Shown: piece after piece, positions 31,076-41,002 of the stretch
Position numbering within the stretch: the stretch's first letter is position 1
Layout: each line of letters begins with the position of its first letter
Origin: Lumbricus rubellus
Lineage: Eukaryota; Annelida; Clitellata; Crassiclitellata; Lumbricidae
Assembly: GCA_945859605.1 (NCBI GenBank)
Contig: OX243827.1
Location: 1,599,295-1,663,294 of the forward strand
Reading direction: 5' to 3'
Length of the DNA stretch: 64,000 bases
The notes under the pieces: model-generated
Databases searched by the model: none
What the model was told of the DNA's origin: nothing
What the model saw: the letters and a program-made list of their open reading frames with translations, nothing else
Made by a program: the position numbers and the translations under genes

Positions 31076-31558
31076 GGCACTCCTCCGAAGTCCGGTCCCA
31101 AATTATTTTGCATGTCTTATCACATAGATATGCTTCTCCAATGTTTATTTACTTACCCTATATCTAAAATGGAAGCTGGATGAAAGTATTTTATTACGAA
31201 AATAGAAGCTGGATTGACGAAAATAATGCTTGAAAAATGGAAGCCGGATCAATGATAGAACGCTTGAGAAATGGAAGCTGGATTCAGGTAGTTTTATAGC
31301 TGAAATGGAAGCTTATACCTTAACCCGGTTTCCATTTCAGATATAAAAATACCTTAATCCAGCTTCCATTACCCAAGCGTTTTATCAATAATCCAACTTC
31401 TATTTCAGATATAAAATTACCTTGCCTTACGTGTTAGGCAGTTATCTGCAAATGCTGTGTGCCATTTACAATATTTAGTAGTCGATGTGAACGGTTTGTA
31501 AAGTGACGGTGAGAAAAATGCTGTGAAATAATTTGGGACCGGACTTGGGAGGAGTGCC
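31076..31558. mobile_element. Foldback element N2, copy 2 (GGCACTCCTCCG)
   Basis: TIRs GGCACTCCTCCGAAGTCCGG and TCCCAAATTATTT, inverted at the right end (AAATAATTTGGGACCGGACT ...). Perfect 8-bp duplication CCATTTAT (31068-31075 and 31559-31566). The interior is inverted ATCCAGCTTCCATTT modules. TIRs are clearly related to 14263-14823. Confidence 0.93.
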
Positions 31559-31729
31559 CCATTTATTGACACAATTTGGAAATGAATAATGAAACTACGA
31601 CTGCTTTTTATACATTACAACACCTATTCATTTATATGACAATGACCTTCATTAAACAGAAATTAACCTTCAGTCTTGAAAATGATGAAGTAATTTTTAT
31701 GTCTAAAAAATGTCTAACTCAGATGTGCA

Positions 31730-31866
31730 TGTTATTCATCTTGATAGGTGCCGGAATTTCGTTTTGCAAGCTCATGAAGACGAACAGCTTTACGTGAGAA
31801 CTTCCCAGTGCAGTCATTTGAGTAAACCATTTGTCTGCATCAACGACAACATTGAAGTAAACAACT
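31730..31866 (+). other. Exon-like block conserved upstream of ZNF paralogs
   Basis: CATCTTGATAGGTGCCGGAA resembles a 3' splice acceptor followed by coding-like sequence (CKLMKTNSF in one frame; HEDEQLYVRTSQCSHLSKPF in another). Homologous blocks precede the other + strand ZNF genes at 40250-40440, 45880-46040 and 56780-57020, each behind a similar ...AGxTGC(C/T)GGAA junction. It may be an old 5' exon. Current frames are interrupted, so coding status is unproved. Confidence 0.4.
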
Positions 31867-31869
31867 TCA

Positions 31870-32480
31870 TCATCATGGAATGAGCCGTCGATTCGACGGA
31901 TCTCGTCATCATCTGTGTGGGAGCAGACCAATCCGTGAAGCGAACACACGGCCGCATATGTCACACACGAACTGTCCACCCGCCATTTGTTGTAGCTGCA
32001 CCGGGTTAACTGCGCCAGCCTTGCGCCTACGTCGCTTCTCCATCACATTCTCCATCATCCACTGTTCAAAATCATCCACTCCAGTCCAACAAAGCATGCG
32101 CCTTCCGATCCTGTCCAGCATATCGACCTCAAACTGCGCACTCCTTTAGACTGTGAGATGCATCCTGAGGTCGTCTTTGTATCTCTTGAATGGCGCACCA
32201 TGGGACCGCGATCTATAGAAAACTTGCTTTTTTATTCTAGAATCTTCCATATGGGCAACATGTCCGGACCATCGCAGTTGTGCACAGATCAGCATAGCCT
32301 CAATTCCGGTGATCCCACACCTTTCCAAAACAGAATGTGTTTGGGATCATGTCTTGCCACTTGATACCAGCAATTTTTCGCAAACATCGAATATGGAACT
32401 GGTCTGGCTTTGCTATACGTCTGCGGTATACATCTTTATCTATAGCTTCTAAACAATCAATTTCTTCTTTCTCCATTAAC
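31870..32480 (-). pseudogene. LINE ORF2 C-terminal region (RWSGHVAHM type)
   Basis: Minus-strand frames contain FHIRCLRKIAGIKWQDMIPN, AMLICAQLRWSGHVAHMEDS, PFKRYKDDL, then a basic run (EKRRRRKAGAV) and a terminal Cys-rich motif FVCDICGRVFASRIGLLPH. These are hallmarks of the ORF2 tail of a large group of non-LTR elements. Several frameshifts and stops. It lies in the 5' flank of ZNF2 in opposite orientation. Confidence 0.8.
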
Positions 32481-32559
32481 TTTGTAACTGAAAGAGAACA
32501 CTAGGCCTATGGTTAGCTGTTCTACACAGATTTATGACTTCAATATTTCAACCCAACTG

Positions 32560-32915
32560 ATTATTAATTTCCACGATGGGTAATTTTTAATTTGTTACAA
32601 AAGCCACAAATTGGACTTTGATCTAAAACATAAGAAGGTATCTACAAATTTAGGCATCATTTCTTTTCATTTGCATACTATTTATTTTGAAGAAGGGCAA
32701 AAAAATGCAAATTATGCTAAGAATTGCTTGTATATGCTGGTAATTTTACTAGAGCAAAAGGAAACCAGTTTTCGTGAAAAAACACAGGAGCATCAATAAC
32801 TTGAGCAATCCTATGCTCAAGGGGACAATCTGACAGCTGCAGTGAGAGCAACCATGCAAATATCAGTTATGTTGGAAACAACATAAAAAACAATAATATT
32901 GCTGAATTACATTGG
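32560..32915 (+). other. 5' flank of ZNF2, homologous to the ZNF5 flank
   Basis: Matches 57010-57164 plus 57613-57812 (for example GTAATTxxTTxxTTTGTTACAAAAG, TGCAAATTATGC, CAGGAGCATCAA, TATCTGACAGCTxCAGTG). Near 32850 lies a decayed finger (CCATGCAAATATCAGTTATG, i.e. PCKYQLCWK) followed by stops, showing that the coding array once extended further 5'. Confidence 0.6.
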
Positions 32916-35036
32916 TTGATTATTAATATGGAAATGCATACTGGAGAAAAAGAATACAATTGTCAGTTATGTCGGAAATCATTCACTACAGGTGCTAGAC
33001 TGAAAAAACACATGAGAACACACTCTAGGAAGAAACCATACAAATGTCAGTTATGTCAGAAATCATTTGGTCGTAGTGATGGGCTGAAAGTACACATGAC
33101 AATCCATACTGGGGATAAGCCATACAAATGCGAACTATGTCAGACATCATTTACTCAAAGAGGTCATCTGGATGGACACATGAATACCCATACTGGGGAG
33201 AAACCATACAAATGCGAGTTTTGCCAGAAATTATTTGCTCGATATGATACTGCACAAGCGCACATGAGAATTCATACCGGAGAGAAACCATATAAATGCC
33301 AATTATGTGAGAAAACTTTTGCTCAAGGTGGTTATATGAAAATACACATGAGAAGCCACACTGGTGAAAAACCATACAAATGTAAATTTTGTAAGAAATC
33401 GTTTGCTCAAACATGTGGCTTGGCGGAACATTTGAGAATACATACTGGTGAAAAACCATACCGATGCCAGATATGTCAGAAATCATATACTGGATATAGT
33501 CAATTAAATGTTCACATGAGAACCCATACTGGTGAAAAACCATACAGGTGCCAGATGTGTAAAAAATCATTTACTGTAGGCAGCACTCTGAAAATGCACA
33601 TGAGATCCCATACAGGCGAAAAACCATACAGCTGTCAAATGTGTGAGAAATCATTTGCTGGAAGCAGTAATCTGAATGTGCACATGAGAACTCATACTGG
33701 TGAAAAGCCATACAGCTGCCAATTCTGTCAGAAAACATTTGCACAAGATGGTTCACTGCAAAGGCACATGAGAACCCATACTGGAGAGAAACCACACGAG
33801 TGTCAGTTTTGTAAGAAATCATTTACTCAAATGGGTAGCTTGATGACACATATAAGGACCCATACTGGTGAAAAACCATACAGATGCCATTTGTGTCAGA
33901 AAACGTTTCCCGGAAGTAGTCAGCTGAAAGGTCATATAAGAACTCATACTGGAGAGAAACCAAGTACATGCAAGTTTTGTAAGAAATCATTTCTTACGTC
34001 AGGTTACCTGATTTTGCATATGAGAATCCATACTGGTGAGAAACCATACAGGTGCCTAATGTGCCAGAAATCATTTGCTAGAAGTGATGGTCTGCAAATG
34101 CACATGAGAACCCATACTGGCGAAAAACCATACAAATGCCAGCTGTGTCGTATGTCGTTTAGGACAAGTAGTGATCTGCACATGCACATGAGAACCCATA
34201 CTGGCGAAAAGCCACACCGGTGTCGTTTCTGTGAGAAATCATTTGCTAGAGGTACTACGCTGAAAGTGCACATGAGAACTCATACTGGTGACATGCCATA
34301 CACGTGCCAGTTCTGTCAGAAAACATTTATTCAAAGTAGTGAGCTGAAACTGCACATGAGAACACACACTGGAGATAAACCGTATGTCTGTCAATTCTGT
34401 GCGAAATCATTTACTCAAGTACCCAGCTTGGTGGTACATTTGAGAACCCATACAGGAGAAAAACCGTACAGATGCAAGTTATGTCAGAAATCATTTACGT
34501 CAGGAAGTAATCTAAAGATCCATATAAGAACTCATACTGGAGAGAAACCATACATATGCGATGTTTGTAATAAAGGATTCACACAAATTGGAAATCTGAA
34601 GACACACAGAGGAAGTCATGAAACAGAGAAGCAGCACACGCTCAATGAACGTCACACCAAGAGAAGTTCCTTAGCACACCAGTTTCAACTCTATGCACAT
34701 CCAAAGGTTCTGGAAATGGGAAGTGAAGTAACTACCACTGTGTCTGAAGATTCGATTACATTTAGTAGTACGGATGCTATCGATAAACCAAATGAACGTT
34801 ACTCCAAGGAAATAAGTCCAGATTCCATTGGAATTGCAGACGTATCACCGGAGATTGGAGATGGAGAATGTCTATTTATAGGCAACTTCAGATCTCCTGG
34901 GTATGAAGAAGCGTCTTTGCTAACATCTTTTGGATGTGGTATATGTGACAAAGTGTTCAAAACAAAGACAGCATTTATGGAGCATTGTTCTGTTCATCGA
35001 TATTCTCCACCTGATGACTTAGCTGCTAACCTGTGA
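32916..35036 (+). CDS. C2H2 zinc-finger protein, 20 fingers plus C-terminal module (ZNF2)
   Basis: 706 residues, single open frame. Twenty consecutive canonical C-x2-C-x12-H-x3-H fingers occupy about residues 13-570, with TGEKPYxC linkers throughout (HSRKKPYKC after finger 1; TGDKPY and TGDMPY in a few). A polar linker with TEKQHTLNE and an acidic stretch follows, then the family's atypical final finger FGCGICDKVFKTKTAFMEHC and HRYSPPDDLAANL. Such arrays act as sequence-specific nuclear DNA-binding proteins. No KRAB, BTB, SCAN or ZAD domain is visible. The ATG chosen is the first in frame; upstream exons may exist, because the flank shows a decayed finger. AATAAA at 35776-35781 is a possible poly(A) signal. 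Intact. Confidence 0.93.
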   Translation: MIINMEMHTGEKEYNCQLCRKSFTTGARLKKHMRTHSRKKPYKCQLCQKSFGRSDGLKVHMTIHTGDKPYKCELCQTSFTQRGHLDGHMNTHTGEKPYKCEFCQKLFARYDTAQAHMRIHTGEKPYKCQLCEKTFAQGGYMKIHMRSHTGEKPYKCKFCKKSFAQTCGLAEHLRIHTGEKPYRCQICQKSYTGYSQLNVHMRTHTGEKPYRCQMCKKSFTVGSTLKMHMRSHTGEKPYSCQMCEKSFAGSSNLNVHMRTHTGEKPYSCQFCQKTFAQDGSLQRHMRTHTGEKPHECQFCKKSFTQMGSLMTHIRTHTGEKPYRCHLCQKTFPGSSQLKGHIRTHTGEKPSTCKFCKKSFLTSGYLILHMRIHTGEKPYRCLMCQKSFARSDGLQMHMRTHTGEKPYKCQLCRMSFRTSSDLHMHMRTHTGEKPHRCRFCEKSFARGTTLKVHMRTHTGDMPYTCQFCQKTFIQSSELKLHMRTHTGDKPYVCQFCAKSFTQVPSLVVHLRTHTGEKPYRCKLCQKSFTSGSNLKIHIRTHTGEKPYICDVCNKGFTQIGNLKTHRGSHETEKQHTLNERHTKRSSLAHQFQLYAHPKVLEMGSEVTTTVSEDSITFSSTDAIDKPNERYSKEISPDSIGIADVSPEIGDGECLFIGNFRSPGYEEASLLTSFGCGICDKVFKTKTAFMEHCSVHRYSPPDDLAANL

Positions 35037-36015
35037 ATTGCTTATCGATCTTAAATTTTGCAAGCATTGATTTCATCAATCCAATTTCATTGATCAAGCG
35101 TTCTTCTCATCGGTCCATTTCCTATTAAAGAAATGGACCAATGGGAAGAATGCTTGATGCAATTGATCAAATTTTGAACGAGATTCATCAATTCAATTTA
35201 AATTTATCTTAAGACAATTGAATGGTTCATGTTAAATGATTCACGACAAAAGGTTCACTATGACTTGTAATCATTAACTGTGTTGTGTCAGTTGGAAATT
35301 AAAGCATAGATTATTTTATAATTATTGTTGTATGAACTTATTTTCCACATGATATAGTTGCATAATTGTGATGTTTAGATATAGAGAAGATTTACATAGT
35401 AGCTGTATAACTGTAACGATATAAATAGGTTTTTTTTGCATAAATTTAATATAAGAATCTAGGAAAGTAGGATTTCTGATGATAGAGATATTCCGGGATT
35501 TCTTCTTATAGGCATCATTTTTGTAAGTTGTTGCGTAGTTCTGGCAAGATTTTGATACTGTAAAATTGCTACAGGTTATTTAAATTGCATGTCATGCTGT
35601 AGTTTCTAAAGACGATGGACATAATGTCCTTTGAACTGGGTTTAATTGTCGGACACATTTATTGTTGTTTATTAAATTAAAATTAATTACACTTCGATTT
35701 TCTCGTGAACATTATATTTGTGTGTAATCTAGTTTGTCATGCACCCTCGCAATTTTGTGTTTTGCTGTCTCTGGTAATAAAAAGCTGTGTTTTAAAAACT
35801 ACACACAACTGATATTAAGAAGAATGCATTACATATATAATTTGTTATTTGTGTAATACGAAGGCAGTTGTGGTGCAGCACTGCTGTTTAACGACTCTGT
35901 GTCATATGTTAAAGATGATCATAATTATGTTGCCCTTCCCTTTCTGTATGCATGTGAGGCTTGGACGGCACTGCCAAAGTGTGAGCGTAGCGGAATTAAG
36001 CAATTATATCACATT
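35037..36015. other. 3' flank of ZNF2
   Basis: An imperfect hairpin lies at about 35092-35164 (GATCAAGCGTTCTTCTCATC paired with GGGAAGAATGCTTGAT around GGTCCATTTC/GAAATGGACC). The rest is AT-rich with a possible poly(A) signal at 35776. No gene. Confidence 0.5.
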
Positions 36016-36226
36016 GGGCGCGGTGGTGTAGTGGTGGCGTCGTTGCCTTGAAGCCGGAAGGTTCGAGGTTCGAATCCACCTCGCCGCGTAAGGACCTTGG
36101 GCAAGTCCTTCACTCATAATTGCTCAGCGCTTCGGCGTGAAACTCCGATGCAGTGTCGGCTCTGCATTCCGGAGCGCCTCTGAGCAGGGAGAAAGATTGA
36201 AGGGGCGCTATAACAAGTGCACATAC
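36016..36226 (+). mobile_element. tRNA-derived SINE, copy 2
   Basis: GGGCGCGGTGGTGTAGTGGT (A-box-like) and GAGGTTCGAATCCACC (B box), followed by the same body as 17986-18200 and the tail GGAGCGCCTCTGAGCAG ... GGGGCGCTATAACAAG. The best preserved copy in the window. Confidence 0.92.
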
Positions 36227-37344
36227 AAGCAAACATGGTGGAGTGGTTCACCTTATAAAACAGGAAACCTTTTTGAAATCATCTAGCGCAAACGCCTTCC
36301 TCCCAGGCCCACTCTTTCGAAGAACTATGATTATATTTATATCTATCCGTTTACTGCATAGCCGACGATTGTGAAACTATGCACGATTATAGTGAATGTA
36401 CCACTCACTGTGTTGAAATTAATTATCAGATCAGTTAACAATTACTTCCATCTCCAAATCAATATCCTCTGTATAATATGTTCCTGCCTTCACTTTAATT
36501 AAGCTGCTTTGCTGAAGAACTGCTCGTGCTACAAGATTACAAAGAATAATTTTGGTGAATGAGTTCCTGGAAGACTTTCTTCCGCAGAGGACCTTACGTC
36601 CACCTTCTCTACCTGGCGACCCAAGTCATGTTCTACATAGTTTTTGTATAATTATTTTGTTTAATTCCCAACAAGCAACAGTAAGAACACTGCACATGTA
36701 GGTTTACAATAATTATTGACAGTATGGTTACTTAGAACTTATGGTTAAAAAAGTTAGCCAACATAAGCTTAGCCTACCTGGTACTTGCTTTTGCATAACA
36801 TTCTTGGGACAAAATTCATGGAATCTTTATTGGGGACGGTGAAATTGTGAGACCTTTACCTAAAGATATAGGCCCTACAATGGATCTCAATACGGTGGGA
36901 ATAGGTCAAGGAATCCATGAAACTCGTTTCCGTGGACAACTTTGAACCGCAAAGGTCTTTTCAGCCTCATGCGTTGAAGTCACAGTGTAAGTATAATCAG
37001 GATGTAAGACTTAATGGCCAGCTCGTCTAAGTTTCTTCATGAGGCCCTCAAGGCGGGTTTCAAAGTAGGCTTGCCAATGCACATGAAGATCGAATCATCT
37101 TTGGGAACTTCACCCTGACTAATTATTTTGCTAGATTTGTATTTTTGCATTTATAGTGCCCACCGAGTTTTTTGAATCTGGAGAGACGGGAGTGATTTTA
37201 AAATAAAATGTTGGTAATATAAATAAATAGATACCCTTCCAACCGCTTGCACGTGGTTTCTTGAAACTTTCTTTCGACAAATTAACACTGAAACCTCTTT
37301 ATTAAAACGACGGTGTAAAATAACATTGTCAGTGTTAACTTTTT
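36227..37344. other. Non-coding interval
   Basis: No gene or repeat recognised. One TATAGGCCCTA string lies near 36870. Confidence 0.4.
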
Positions 37345-37553
37345 TTATTTCGAATCTCATATATTCAATAGATGGCGGAACAATACTTCTCAACCCAGCT
37401 TCTCTTCCCTATAAGTATTCATCTGGATTCGCCCGCCATCTTGTACGAATTCCGATTTCTGTTTAAAGTTTTTTTTACTATGATAACTGGTCGGCTATTA
37501 ATTTATGTGTTTGTGCATTCAACTGCCCGCTGATATTTTACAATACAAAGCTG
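37345..37553. repeat. Dispersed repeat with TAGATGGCGG-like motif, copy 2
   Basis: ATATTCAATAGATGGCGGAA then CAATACTT, and CGCCATCTTGTACGAATTCC, correspond to 29555-29812, 45060-45260 and 54088-54251. Confidence 0.65.
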
Positions 37554-38205
37554 GGTAAAAGTGTATTTTAGCGTATTTTATTCCAAACAGCTTAGCTCAA
37601 AATAAATAGCGTATTTTATTGTTTGGGTGTGATTTTCGAACTCATGCATATACTTCATCGATCCCACTTCTACCTTTGCATGAATCATTCTAATTAATCC
37701 AGATTCTGCTGGAGCAACAATTATTTTTTCATCAATCCAAATTTAATTTTTGCTGCATTAGTCGCCATCAATCCAGCTCCTATTTATTTAAGAATTTTTT
37801 AACAATCCGCTTCTATTTGTGAAAAATATTTTTCATGAATCCAAGTTCTAGTTCGCAAGCATTCTTTTCATCGATTCAGCTTCCATTTCTTAAGCTTTAT
37901 TTTTTTCAACCCAGCCCCCATTTAAGCCATTAAAGATACCTTTATCCAGTCCCATTTTTCAAGCGCTTTTCATCATCCAGCTTCTATTTCACCAAGAAGT
38001 TTTTATCAATACAACTTCCAATATCTGTTCAATTTTCTATGCTTGTAACTTTTCAACAGAAACATGTACTGTTACAACGTTTTTTTTTCAACGGAGTACG
38101 TGAATAGGCTACATACGCTAAATATTAAAATACGCTAAGATCCATGATATTGATTTCAAAATAATAAAATACGCTAAAATACACGGGGTAAACACGCACA
38201 CTGCA
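37554..38205. mobile_element. Foldback element of the GGTAAA group, truncated
   Basis: Left GGTAAAAGTGTATTTTAGCG then TATTTTATT; right AATAAAATACGCTAAAATAC then ACG. The interior has the ATCCAGCTTC module (TTCATCAATCCAAATTTAAT, CATCAATCCAGCTCCTATTT). The right end merges into GGTAAACACGCACACTGCAT, the start of the element type seen at 54252. No target duplication read. Confidence 0.65.
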
Positions 38206-38394
38206 TGCCCATAGTGGCAACGAATTCACTGAAATAGAGCGCAGCGATCTATCGACCGCATCGCAACCTGCATCCCAGCATTGCTAATTGAACAGTTCGA
38301 CATTTGCGTTTAAGTTTCTCTTAGCAAATCACAGTTGAAAGACCTTCACGATGTTATCAATCGACCACTTATAACCTTTCAGTAAGACAACGAT

Positions 38395-38954
38395 GGTTCC
38401 ACGACAACTGGTCTACCGACAACTCGTCTCCGGACAATTGGTCTAACGACAACTGGTCTACAGACGAATAGTATTGATGAAATAGAAGCTGGATTTACGA
38501 AAATGGGTTTTTAGCTTAAATGGAAGCCGGATTGATGATTTTCATTTGTGTATTCCAACATGCACCCATTTCTACTTCAAATCTAAAAACACGTTCATCC
38601 AGCTTCTATTTCTCGCTTTGTTATTTTCGTCAACCCAGCTTTTGTTTCAGATATAAAAATACCATCATCCAGCTTCCATTACTTAAGCGGTTTTCTTATC
38701 AATCCAGCTTCTATTTGAGATCTAGAAATACCTTCATCCTGCTTTTATTTACCATGCGTTATTTTCGTCAATCCAGCTTCTATTTCACCTGTAAAAGAAC
38801 CATTATCCAGATTCCATTTCTCTTGCGTTTTTCATCAATCAAACCTCCACTTTACCCCTAAAAACTGTCATCTAGCTTCCATTTCTCAAGTGCTGAATCA
38901 GTTGTCGGTAGACCAGTTGTCGTTAGACAAATTGTCCGGAGACCACTTGTCGTT
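38395..38954. mobile_element. Foldback element E3 (15-bp terminal repeats)
   Basis: Starts GGTTCCACGACAACTGGTCT with five 15-mers (variant ...TCTACC, ...TCTCCG). Inner arms are ATCCAGCTTCTATTT modules; inverted 15-mers end near CACTTGTCGTT. AGACAACGAT lies on both sides (38385-38394 and 38955-38964), but it resembles part of a 15-mer, so the duplication is less certain. The interior is nearly identical to that of E5 (48903-50252). Confidence 0.8.
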
Positions 38955-39039
38955 AGACAACGATAATATTGAACCATTTGCAGGTTAATCTGACAGTTTA
39001 AGTCAGATTATGGCGACATTCTAGTTAAATGAACAATTT

Positions 39040-39154
39040 TTCTGTAGAGCGCCTCTCAACGAGTACTACTCAGAGGGTCTAGGACATTACCCCCGGACAA
39101 ATCCATTGTCCTGGACAAAATCCACTAGGCTAGGACATAAAAATTATCTCCGGG
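39040..39154. repeat. CCCCGGACAAATCC / TAGGACATAA repeat hosting E6
   Basis: Phrases ACATTACCCCCGGACAAATC and TAGGACATAAAAATTATCTC resume after E6 (39707: TAGGACATAAATTGCGTC). Similar wording occurs at 17340-17465 and 61790-62000, suggesting another dispersed family. Confidence 0.5.
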
Positions 39155-39697
39155 GGTGTCACGACAACTGGTCCAATGACAACTAGTCCACGAAATATTG
39201 ATTCATCGACAAATGGTTAACTAAAAAATTTTCCCTGGGAATTTTTTTGTTTCAATGGATTTTGCAGCTGAAATAAAAGCTGGATTGATGAGGAAACGTT
39301 AGAGATACTTAAGCTGGATGAGGGCTCATTTACAGGTGAAATAGAAGCTTGACTTGTGAACAGAACGCTTGGAAAATGGAAACTGGATGAAGGTTCTTTT
39401 AAGATGAAATAGGAGCTGGATTTAAGAAAAACGTTTAATAAAGGAAGCTGGATCACGGTGTTCTTAGATCTGAAATAGAAGCTGGATGCATGTTGAAATA
39501 CATGAATGAGAATCATCAATCCAGCATTCAATTAGGGTATAAAATCACGAAAGTCTTTTAATAAATCCAGCCTCTATTTCATAAATGAAGAGCCTTCATC
39601 CAGCTTCCATTTCTCAAGCGCTTTTTTTTATTAATCCGGCTTCTATTTCGGTGGACGAGTTGTCGTTGGACGTCTGGGGACCAGTTGTTGTGGAAAC
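39155..39697. mobile_element. Foldback element E6 (15-bp terminal repeats)
   Basis: Starts GGTGTCACGACAACTGGTCC and ends CCAGTTGTTGTGGAAAC. Flanking 9-bp sequences ATCTCCGGG (39146-39154) and ATTTCCGGG (39698-39706) match 8/9. The interior is inverted ATCCAGCTTC modules. Few 15-mers remain at either end. Confidence 0.82.
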
Positions 39698-39889
39698 ATT
39701 TCCGGGTAGGACATAAATTGCGTCTAAGTGGCAATCCTCTGAAAGGTGGTGCCATGTTAAAATCGCATCTGTTGGTCATACACGAGTAGGATCGATGAAA
39801 GGAATTCTCGCTAAATAGAAGGATTGATACAACATCATATTTACTTCGATGGAAGCAATTGTTTGGCACGACAGTGCATGTACTTGAGG

Positions 39890-41002
39890 AACCTATAGGC
39901 TACATGAGGAACCTGTGCACAGTTCAATTTACCTTGAAACCCATCTAGCATACTGAAAACAGGAAAGAACTGTTATTGTTAATTAACAAATTGGCAACTG
40001 TTCTACTTATGGTTGAGTTTGTTGCTACTTATTATTACATTATAATTTGGGATGAAGTTCACCGAGTCTTTATCATGCGGACGAGGGATTATGAGCCATT
40101 TGCCGAAATCCACACAATGGATCCATTGAACTGAAAATGGAAATTATTTTGACCTTGATGCCCACAATAAATAGCTTCTTGTTATGAAGAATAATTAGAT
40201 TATTATTTATGTGTTGAAACAAGCTATTGCTGAGATGTTGCTTTGCTTTATTTTTATAGATGCCAGAAGTTCCTTTTATCAAGTGCATGATAGCAACAAC
40301 ATTATGTTAGAACTTCTCCATGGAAATTATCTAAGAGTTCCATGCTCTCGAAGACCTCATCAAGAACATTCACGTCGAAATATTCACCAGGAACGTTTAC
40401 AATCATCAATTATTTCTTCTTCCGTCCATTTGGCTTCTGAGTAACAACGCCAAAGGTATAAAATTTTACAACAGTTTAAAGGGTTGAACATTCACTACAA
40501 ATGACATTTGTTTTCTATAAGACCAATAATAATGTGTCTAAAAAAATCCAACAGAAGTATTATTGATCCACGAAAGATGTGAACAGTTTGACTTGCCTTG
40601 ATCAACTAAAGAGGTATTTTCTGCACTTGTATGCGTATATCTTGTCGCTTTTATACGGAAACAACGATGTGCCGAAGAAAAGCCTTAAACCTGCATATAT
40701 CCAAATTATGCGAAGAATCAATTGCACATTCTGGTGATTTACAACACATGTGCATATAAATAACACTTTTTTTGGAAGTCATAAGACCAAGGTGAAATTC
40801 CAGCATGAATTGCTGGAATTTATGTGGAAACATTCTACAGTGTAACCATGCCGATGTCTGCTCTATTGGAATTCATTTACAGTTAGTTGGCAGCACATAA
40901 TTTATGGAAAAACATAAAGAGTGAAGCGATACTGGATAAACACCATGCAAGTTCCAGCACTTTCAAACATCATTTACTCTAGATAAACATAAAGACGAAA
41001 GC
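39890..41002 (+). other. 5' flank of ZNF3, homologous to the ZNF4 flank
   Basis: Shares long stretches with 45610-46438 (TTATGGTTGAGTTTGTTGCT, GGGATGAAGTTC, GAGCCATTTGCCGAAATC, GATGCCAGAAGTTCCTTTTA against GATGCTGGAAGTTGTTTTTA). An open frame 40211-40444 covers the exon-like block (DARSSFYQVHDSNN...). Just before the ZNF3 ATG lies a decayed finger (PCKFQHFQTSFTLDKH) preceded by a TAA where ZNF4 has GAA. Confidence 0.6.

Noticed and set aside
33151..34273. Minus-strand frames inside ZNF2 (CxVFHQYxFSC repeats)
   Set aside because: They are reverse-complement shadows of the repeated finger codons.
36016..36090. tRNA gene (A and B boxes present)
   Set aside because: The tRNA-like part runs into a conserved SINE body and LINE-type tail, and occurs in several diverged copies. 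No clean cloverleaf with an anticodon arm could be drawn.
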